Source: JBCCZC01 sp039188505 (GTDB lineage: Bacteria > Pseudomonadota > Gammaproteobacteria > Xanthomonadales > SZUA-38). From it: a DNA stretch of 11,369 nucleotides. Made by a program: the position numbers and the translations under genes. The notes under the pieces are model-generated. The model saw only the letters and a program-made list of their open reading frames with translations, was not told the origin of the DNA and did not search any database. Location: assembly GCA_039188505.1 (NCBI GenBank), contig JBCCZC010000164.1:1-11369 (forward strand), given 5' to 3'. Of the stretch, positions 6,022 through 11,369 are shown in pieces; the stretch's first letter is position 1; each line of letters opens with the position of its first letter.

Positions 6022-6724
6022 ACAGCAGGGGCCTCGTCAGGCCTGCTGCCCGGGAGATGGCCGGGAGCTCGTCGGCGAAGCGGCCGAGCAGCACGTCCCA
6101 GATCAGGGGCGGATTCTCGCCCGGGTAGACGTCCACGACGCCGCGCGCGCAATAGCGCAGGTACAGATGAAGAAGTACCGGCAGTTCGAAGAGCAGGAAC
6201 TCCGGGCTCGGGGTCACTCCTGCGGGAAGCACCTCCCGGGACCGGGCGAGGATGGCGTCCCGGAACGCGCCACCCGCGGCAAACGCCGACCGCAGCTCTT
6301 CGTTCCAGGCGGGATCCGCCTCGTTCGCGACCGCTTCGAAGGAACGAACCGGCAGAGCCGGGCAGCGGTTGCTCCGAATACGTTGGACCATCTCGATCCG
6401 CTCTCGGGTGATGCGGTCGAGCTTTGTGAGTTCGCGCGCCCGCTCGTCCTGGCACGGTGTGGTGGCAACGATCGTCCGGGCATAGGGCGCGTCGAAGATG
6501 ATGATCTCACCCTGGGCATTGAAGTGGTCCAGCAGATCGAAGAAGCCGCTGAGCTGGCGGCGGCTGAAGGCCGGGTTTCTGACGCTGACCATGAGGCAGA
6601 ACAGGCGGTCGTCGAAGTCGGCGGGCGCAGGCGGCCGGCCGGGCATCGACACGACGTAGTGGCGACGACCGATTCGCTGTCGCGAAGAGCAGATGGGCGG
6701 CACGGCGAGGTCAGCGGCGTACAT
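5984..6724 (-). CDS. Cyclodipeptide synthase (CDPS)-like protein
   Basis: Read from ATG 6724 (246 aa; AlbC is about 240). CDPSs use two aminoacyl-tRNAs to make cyclic dipeptides. Order of features compared with AlbC from memory: Ser47 in LMVSVRNPAFS aligns with the nucleophile Ser37 and Asn50 with Asn40; EIIIFDAPYA aligns with VVYVDTHID. The basic helix 96-120 (ELTKLDRITRERIEMVQRI...) resembles the tRNA-binding helix; PVRSFEAVANE aligns with RVRSLSELQE. FLLFELP (176-182) aligns with the YxxxExP segment, giving Phe176 in place of Tyr178 and Glu180 as Glu182. VYPGENPPLIW gives Tyr200-Pro201 at the 202/203 pair. The Glu-to-Tyr spacing of 20 residues is the same as in AlbC. The residues suggest an XYP-like enzyme that keeps Asn at position 40. 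The frame is open further upstream to 6919, but that part is the out-of-frame shadow of the ATP-grasp gene. The start overlaps the ATP-grasp stop by 14 bp, so translational coupling is likely. Substrate amino acids cannot be predicted. Confidence 0.78.
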   Translation of the reverse strand: MYAADLAVPPICSSRQRIGRRHYVVSMPGRPPAPADFDDRLFCLMVSVRNPAFSRRQLSGFFDLLDHFNAQGEIIIFDAPYARTIVATTPCQDERARELTKLDRITRERIEMVQRIRSNRCPALPVRSFEAVANEADPAWNEELRSAFAAGGAFRDAILARSREVLPAGVTPSPEFLLFELPVLLHLYLRYCARGVVDVYPGENPPLIWDVLLGRFADELPAISRAAGLTRPLLYVDSAAADDGRR

Positions 6725-7559
6725 GGTCTGCGAGTCGTTCGGCGACGCTCTGGACATAGTCGTCGAGCTGCCGGTGCGCCGCCACCCAAGCCGGCGTGAA
6801 GGTCGTGGTCTTGTTGACATCGATGATGACGGCCGCGCCGTCCTCGACGAAGTAGTCGACGGAACCGTAGTCGAGACCGAGGCGCTCGCGAAGCGCGGGA
6901 ATCTCTGGCGGCCCGGCATCGAGGAAGTCCAGGGAGGTCATGCTATCCTCGGTGCAGAGCGGGTCGTCGAAGACCGCTCTCGTATTCAGTTCCATGTCCA
7001 GGAAGAACTCCTGCCGGTACTTCACGATCGGGGGCTCCAGCGAACCCGGCACGAACCGTTCGACGATGCGTTCGGGATCCGACCACACCGCAGCGGGCAC
7101 GGCAGCGCTCGATGCGTAGAGCTCGTACGGGGACGTGGGATCGTTGGGACGGTCATCGCTCGGGAAGCGCAGCCTGCGCTGCCGGATGGCCTCCAGAAGT
7201 TCCATCTTGCCCTGATGATTGTAGATCGACTTGACGATCACCGGCCCCGGAGCGGCGCCGTCCTGCCCGACACGGGCCGTGGAATAGCGATCCCGCCGGA
7301 TCGACACGGCCCGGCCGTTGATGCAGCGCGCGCAGAAGCGGTGCGCCCAGGAGAACGGTTCTGGGACCGTCGTCAGGTCGACGTGGAGGAAGGCGGCCTG
7401 CTCGTGGCAGCCGACATCGACATGGCCGATGACGCGGGCCCTGATGCGGAGCGCCGGTAAGCGATCCAGAACCTGTCGCAGGAGATACTGCTTTCCGCTC
7501 ATGAATGCGGCGCGGTTCTCTACGATGATGTCGAGCTCCGGAGGCGCTGCGGCTTTCAT
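6711..7559 (-). CDS. ATP-grasp family ligase
   Basis: 282 aa, read from ATG 7559, the first start after an in-frame TGA. ATP-grasp enzymes activate a carboxylate as an acyl phosphate and join it to an amine or similar nucleophile. The visible core is: NGRAVSIRRDRYSTARV (81-97), then GPVIVK (105-110) with Lys110 as the ATP-binding lysine and YNHQGK as the small glycine loop; VERFVPG (166-172) as the adenine-side strand; and GLDYGSVDYFVEDGAAVIIDVNKTTTF (start 228) with Asp247 and Asn249 as the metal-binding D-x-N pair. The region before residue 80 is variable and probably carries substrate specificity. It resembles uncharacterised ATP-grasp proteins with GPVIVK...DVNKT motifs more than glutathione synthetase, RimK or D-Ala-D-Ala ligase. 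It heads the CDPS-like/racemase block and may extend or cap the peptide product. No ribosome site is evident before 7559. Confidence 0.78.
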   Translation of the reverse strand: MKAAAPPELDIIVENRAAFMSGKQYLLRQVLDRLPALRIRARVIGHVDVGCHEQAAFLHVDLTTVPEPFSWAHRFCARCINGRAVSIRRDRYSTARVGQDGAAPGPVIVKSIYNHQGKMELLEAIRQRRLRFPSDDRPNDPTSPYELYASSAAVPAAVWSDPERIVERFVPGSLEPPIVKYRQEFFLDMELNTRAVFDDPLCTEDSMTSLDFLDAGPPEIPALRERLGLDYGSVDYFVEDGAAVIIDVNKTTTFTPAWVAAHRQLDDYVQSVAERLADHVRR

Positions 7560-7667
7560 ACGGCAAGGGCGCGGGGCAGGTGATCATTGGCGGCGCTGAA
7601 TCTCGAGGGGCGAGCCGGTGACCCCGACGGCCTTGGGAGACGACGGCGGGCGGGGCACCCGGCCCTG

Positions 7668-7697
7668 ATTATCGGCCTTGCGTCCCTGGCAGCGCAA
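7668..7697 (-). promoter_or_regulatory. Candidate promoter for the ATP-grasp/CDPS/racemase block
   Basis: On the minus strand TTGCGC (7697-7692, 3/6) is followed after 18 bases by GATAAT (7673-7668, 5/6 to TATAAT). This is the best -10 word on this strand of the divergent intergenic region and would leave a leader of about 100 bases before ATG 7559. Assigned by eye. Confidence 0.35.
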
Positions 7698-7770
7698 TGG
7701 CCAATGCCGGCGCGCTCGTGCGTGCGATCCGGCGCGGGGAGAGGTCAGCGTCGGTGATACAAAGACGCGC

Positions 7771-7799
7771 TGTACTTGCGCCCATGGGATCGCAATAAT
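7771..7799 (+). promoter_or_regulatory. Candidate promoter for the S8 protease gene
   Basis: AATAAT (7794-7799, 5/6 to the -10 consensus) is preceded after 17 bases by TGTACT (7771-7776, 3/6). It would start transcription near 7806, just ahead of the ribosome site GGAAG (7818-7822) and ATG 7830. It is arranged back-to-back with the candidate minus-strand promoter in the 270-bp divergent region 7560-7829, which holds no other feature I can support. Confidence 0.35.
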
Positions 7800-7829
7800 C
7801 GTCGGTCTCACTGCCATGGAAGATCCCCG

Positions 7830-10800
7830 ATGACCCGAAGCAGGATTGCGCTTCTGGCGCTGGCGCTGCCCCTTGCGGCAGCCACAGCCCAAAACCTCGA
7901 CTCCGTCCCCGTCGGTCCGGTTGCCGCGAAGTCCGTCGCCGCCGCGAGCGACGATGCGCTGCTGCTGCGATCGGCCGTCATCGACCCCCTGACGCAGCGG
8001 GTCGACGCCAAGGGCTTTGCCGTGGATGCGGCGTCCAGCCGCTATGGCCTGATCCAGTTCGAGGCCGGCACCCGGGTGAGCCAGTCGGCCGTCGAGGCGC
8101 TCGGCGTGGACGTCGTGGATCGCATTCCCAATCGCGCCTTCGTGGTCCGCTGGGACGCAGCCGGGCGCAAGGCGCTGGCCGCGATGAAGGGTGTGCGCTA
8201 CGTCGGCGCGTTCGAACCGGCCTTCAAGCTCGGGCCGCTGCTGTTCGATGCGGCCAAGCGGCCGGCGAATGAAACCGTCTCGCTGCGCATCGTGGGCTTC
8301 CCCGGCGAGGGCGAGCTGGCGCTGGTGACCGCCCTGCGGAAGCAGGCCGGTGGGGTCCAGGTGACGCACGCCGAGACCGTTGGCAATCGCGCGTTTCTGC
8401 GCCTGACCGTCGAGGCCGGGGCCCTCCAGCCGGCGGTCCGCTCGCTGACCGCCATCGAGGGCGTTTACTTCGTCGACGAGTACATCGCACCGACCATCGA
8501 CAACGCCGATTCCGTTGGCGTCGTCCAGGCTAACGCCGATTCGGGCGGCACGCCGCCGACGGCAACACCGATCTGGGATCAGGACATCATCGGAACGGGG
8601 CAGGTCGTGGCCGTCTTCGATTCCGGCGTCGACCGGAACCAGGCTTTCTTCGCCCGCCTCGACCAGGGCGCCGGCGCGAGCGAGCCGTACACGGACGCCG
8701 AAGACACGCTCCCGCCGATCCCCGGCAATGTGTTCCCGGATCGCAAGATCTACGGCTACTTCGTCCAGCCGGACGCGAGCGCCTATGACGACAGCCGCAG
8801 CTGCGCGCCGGGCGCGATCGGTGCGCTGTCGTTCCACGGCACGCACGTGGCAGGTAGCGTCGCAGGCGATGCGGGCACGCCGTCCTCGCCGACCGAGCCG
8901 AACTACGACGAGGGCGACGGCATGGCGCCGAACGCCCAGATTCTCGTCATGGACATCGGCAACGACGAGACCGGGTGCCTCGAGGGGATCAGCCTGTCGA
9001 TGTACGAACAGGCTCTGCGTGCGGGTGCCTCGATCCATTCGAACAGCTTCGGTGGCAGCGTCGTCGGCGGCAACGGGCAGATCAACGAGGCTTCCCTGAT
9101 CTACAACGGCTTCGACTTCGGCGTCGATCTCATCCTGCGTGACTTCGAGGACATCCTCTACGTCAAGAGTGCCGGTAACGACGGGTCCGCCGGGCTGACG
9201 ACGCTCTCGCACCCGGCTTTTGCGAAGAACGGGCTGGCGGTGGCGGCGTTGCAGCACGGCAACGACCCGTCTGTGGCAGGCTTCTCGAGCCGTGGTCCGA
9301 CCTTCGACGGGCGCGTAAAGCCTGACATCGGCGCGCCGGGGGTCAACATCGTCTCCGCGGCTGGCAACGACCTCGACGCGGTGCCGCCACCGGGCTTCCG
9401 CCTGGATGCAGTCAACACGCTGTCGGGCACGTCGATGGCCGCCCCGACCGTCTCCGGCTCGGCAGCGCTGGCCCGGCAGTACTACACCGACGGCTTCTAC
9501 CCGAGCGGTAGCCGGGCCGCCGATGATGCGGTGATCCCCTCCGGCGCGCTGCTCAAGGCGACCCTGCTGAACGGCACGCGCCTCTACCCGGATACGCCCG
9601 CGCCGGATTCCGGCTGGGGACGCGTCTGGCTCGACAACAACCTGTACTTCACCGGCGACGCCCGCGATCTGCGCGTCTGGGATCTCGCCAATCTCGATGG
9701 ACTGCGGACCGGCGAGATCCGCGAATTCTCGGTCGAGGTGCCTGCCGGCGAGGAATTCCGCGCCACGCTGACCTGGTATGACCCGCCTGGCTCACTGCTG
9801 ACCTCCGGTCGTGTGCTGGTGAACGATCTCGATCTCGAAGTGGTGACGCCCTCGGGCACGTTCCTCGGCAACCAGTTTGCCGGCGGCGTGTCGGTCGCGG
9901 GCGGCTCTCGCGACACGATCGACAACACCGAGCAGGTCATCCTCACGAGCCCCGAGGCCGGACGCTACACGGTGCGCGTCAGCGCCACCGATGTCCCCGG
10001 CAACGGTGACCAGAACACGGATCTCCAGGGCTTCGCGCTCGCGGTCTCGAAGGCCCAGTGCGACAGCGGCGTCTCGTCGGCGCCGGGCGTCGACGTCACC
10101 GCGCTCTCGGATTCGATCAGCCTGGGCATCACGGCCGCCACGGGCGCCGAGGACTACCAGGTCTACCGGGCGGTCGGTAGCTGCGCGACCCCGGCCGGCC
10201 AGTTCGAGTACGTCGGCTCAACGGGCGACCTGGCCTTCGAGGACCTTCGTACGCAGGGCGGTTTCGAGTACGCCTACAAGGTGCGTGGCGTGGACGCGTG
10301 CGGCGAAGGCCCGCTCAGCCAGTGCAAGGCCGCCGTATCGACCGCAGCCTGCACGCTGCTGCCCCAGTTCGACCAGCGCACGGTGAGCGTGGCGCTCCCG
10401 GGCGATGGCACCTGCGCGGTCGACGTCGCCTGGGCGGCGGGCGCCTCGAGCTGTCCCGGTGCCGGTATCTCCTACTCGGTGTACCGGTCGACGGATCCGC
10501 GTTTCCAGCCGGGGCCGGACACGCTGGTCGCCTCGGGTATCACCGAGACGAGCTTCACCGACATCTCGGTCGATTCCCTGGCGACCTACTACTACACGGT
10601 GCGCGCCGAGGACGGCACGGGCGACGGCGCGGGCCCGAACTTCGGCAACGAGTCGACCGGCCAGATCCGCTACCAGATCACCACGATCGGCGCGGATCGC
10701 CAGCCGGGCGAATTCGTCGACGATCCGGACGAGCTGACGGTCGTCAGCTTCGGCGAGCCGTGGCAGCTCACGACGCAGGCCGCGTCCACGGGCAGCTTCA

Positions 10801-11369
10801 GCTACCACAACGCCGAAGACGGCGGCATCTACCCGCCAGACACCTGCGCGCGCATCGTCACGCCGCCGATGGATCTCCAGGACGCGCCGGTGCTGAGCTA
10901 CGACGCGCGCTTCGAGCTCGAGGCGGACTGGGACGGCGTGATCGTCGAGATCTCGAACGACGGTGGCCAGACCTGGCAGGCCCTGCCGCCCGACCAGGGC
11001 TATCCAGGCGATCTCCGCGAGACGGAGATCAACGGCTCTCCGATCAACGCCTGTGGCTATCCGGCTTCCACGCGAGCCTTCAATGGGATCCAGGAGACCT
11101 TCCGCAACTACTCGAGCGACCTCGCGGGCTTCGCTGGCCAGACCGTCCAGATCCGCTGGAGCTTCACATCGGATCCAGGCCTGGAGTTCGAGGGCTTTTA
11201 CCTCGACAACATCCGCGTGTCGAACGCCAGCAAGCCCGGCGAGTGCACGCTGATCGAAGGTGCTGGTCTCGACGTCAATGGTCCCTGGTTCAATAGCGAC
11301 CAGCCGGGTCACGGGTGGCTCGTGGAGCAGCTCGAGCCGGTGGCCGAAGGGGCACCGGATCGAATCAAC
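7830..11369 (+). CDS. Secreted subtilisin-family (S8) serine protease, multidomain, 3' end outside window
   Basis: The frame is open from ATG 7830 (ribosome site GGAAG 7 bases upstream) to the window edge: 1180 residues with no stop. Residues 1-18 form a signal peptide (MTRSRIALLALALPLAAATA region). Residues about 20-240 look like an N-terminal prodomain. The S8 catalytic set is complete: Asp264 in AVFDSGVD, His336 in FHGTHVAG, the oxyanion Asn450 in SAGNDG and Ser535 in GTSMAAP. Residues about 585-740 form a beta-sandwich with VNDLDLEVVTPSG, as in the KP-43-type S8 subgroup. Two Cys-containing fibronectin-III-like domains follow (about 744-850 and 850-945). A MAM/immune-inhibitor-like jelly-roll region (about 950-1130) contains CARIVTPPMDL and EGFYLDNIRVSN. 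The last visible stretch is GPWFNSDQPGHGWLVE, the start of a further domain. The product should be an active extracellular endopeptidase for nutrient degradation. It is divergent from the ligase block and probably functionally unrelated to it. Confidence 0.93.
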   Translation, partial: MTRSRIALLALALPLAAATAQNLDSVPVGPVAAKSVAAASDDALLLRSAVIDPLTQRVDAKGFAVDAASSRYGLIQFEAGTRVSQSAVEALGVDVVDRIPNRAFVVRWDAAGRKALAAMKGVRYVGAFEPAFKLGPLLFDAAKRPANETVSLRIVGFPGEGELALVTALRKQAGGVQVTHAETVGNRAFLRLTVEAGALQPAVRSLTAIEGVYFVDEYIAPTIDNADSVGVVQANADSGGTPPTATPIWDQDIIGTGQVVAVFDSGVDRNQAFFARLDQGAGASEPYTDAEDTLPPIPGNVFPDRKIYGYFVQPDASAYDDSRSCAPGAIGALSFHGTHVAGSVAGDAGTPSSPTEPNYDEGDGMAPNAQILVMDIGNDETGCLEGISLSMYEQALRAGASIHSNSFGGSVVGGNGQINEASLIYNGFDFGVDLILRDFEDILYVKSAGNDGSAGLTTLSHPAFAKNGLAVAALQHGNDPSVAGFSSRGPTFDGRVKPDIGAPGVNIVSAAGNDLDAVPPPGFRLDAVNTLSGTSMAAPTVSGSAALARQYYTDGFYPSGSRAADDAVIPSGALLKATLLNGTRLYPDTPAPDSGWGRVWLDNNLYFTGDARDLRVWDLANLDGLRTGEIREFSVEVPAGEEFRATLTWYDPPGSLLTSGRVLVNDLDLEVVTPSGTFLGNQFAGGVSVAGGSRDTIDNTEQVILTSPEAGRYTVRVSATDVPGNGDQNTDLQGFALAVSKAQCDSGVSSAPGVDVTALSDSISLGITAATGAEDYQVYRAVGSCATPAGQFEYVGSTGDLAFEDLRTQGGFEYAYKVRGVDACGEGPLSQCKAAVSTAACTLLPQFDQRTVSVALPGDGTCAVDVAWAAGASSCPGAGISYSVYRSTDPRFQPGPDTLVASGITETSFTDISVDSLATYYYTVRAEDGTGDGAGPNFGNESTGQIRYQITTIGADRQPGEFVDDPDELTVVSFGEPWQLTTQAASTGSFSYHNAEDGGIYPPDTCARIVTPPMDLQDAPVLSYDARFELEADWDGVIVEISNDGGQTWQALPPDQGYPGDLRETEINGSPINACGYPASTRAFNGIQETFRNYSSDLAGFAGQTVQIRWSFTSDPGLEFEGFYLDNIRVSNASKPGECTLIEGAGLDVNGPWFNSDQPGHGWLVEQLEPVAEGAPDRIN

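Noticed and set aside
6725..6919. An N-terminal extension of the CDPS-like protein up to ATG 6919
   Set aside because: The extra residues are Arg/Ser/Pro-rich and lie out of frame inside the ATP-grasp C-terminal motif, so they are not conserved coding sequence.
7584..9257. A 557-codon open frame on the minus strand opposite the protease gene
   Set aside because: Its translation is low-complexity Arg/Gly/Asp-rich sequence with no domain. It lies antisense to a protease with intact catalytic motifs; it is a GC-rich shadow frame.
10218..11312. Long open frames on both strands (minus 10218-11312, plus 10298-11296) within the protease C-terminal region
   Set aside because: Neither shows recognisable motifs, while the third frame continues the protease through FN3- and MAM-like domains. 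High GC removes stop codons from the shadows.

Overview
The window is GC-rich (mid 60s % by eye), tightly packed and bacterial. It most resembles a gammaproteobacterium of the Xanthomonadales / Wenzhouxiangella-type lineages. Three traits suggest this: large secreted repeat proteins, a C-terminal ...FFSNGFERR tail on the first complete gene, and a 'WFNSDQPGHGW' stretch in the last one. I know both sequence traits from memory of proteins in that group, so the taxonomic call is an inference.

Layout: (1) 3-185 (+), the tail of a small membrane protein. (2) 284-3460 (+), a secreted protein of 12 NHL-like repeats followed by 7 FG-GAP repeats. (3) 7559 down to 3474, a block of five minus-strand genes. 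In transcription order these are an ATP-grasp ligase, a cyclodipeptide-synthase (CDPS)-like protein, an Asp/Glu/hydantoin-racemase-family protein, a small Cys-rich lipoprotein, and an exported D-amino-acid-oxidase-like flavoprotein. (4) 7830 to the window end (+), a large secreted subtilisin-family (S8) protease, cut off by the window edge. It has no stop codon in the window.

The minus-strand block is the most interesting part. The first three genes overlap or abut (14 bp; then a choice between a 38-bp overlap and a 1-nt gap), so they look translationally coupled. They form a plausible small-peptide pathway: a tRNA-dependent peptide-bond former (CDPS-like), an ATP-dependent carboxylate-amine ligase (ATP-grasp) and a Cys/Cys racemase. 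I know of no described CDPS cluster with this partner set. Downstream, separated by gaps, lie the lipoprotein and a flavin oxidase. The oxidase appears to be a circular permutation of D-amino-acid oxidase: the family's C-terminal substrate/FAD segment (FRP...HNYGHGG) sits in front of the GxGxxG FAD motif. It carries a Tat-type, lipobox-containing signal, implying periplasmic or membrane-anchored oxidation of D-amino or imino acids. A link between the racemase/CDPS genes and the oxidase is inferred from proximity and chemistry only.

No tRNA, rRNA, CRISPR array, insertion sequence or phage gene was seen.
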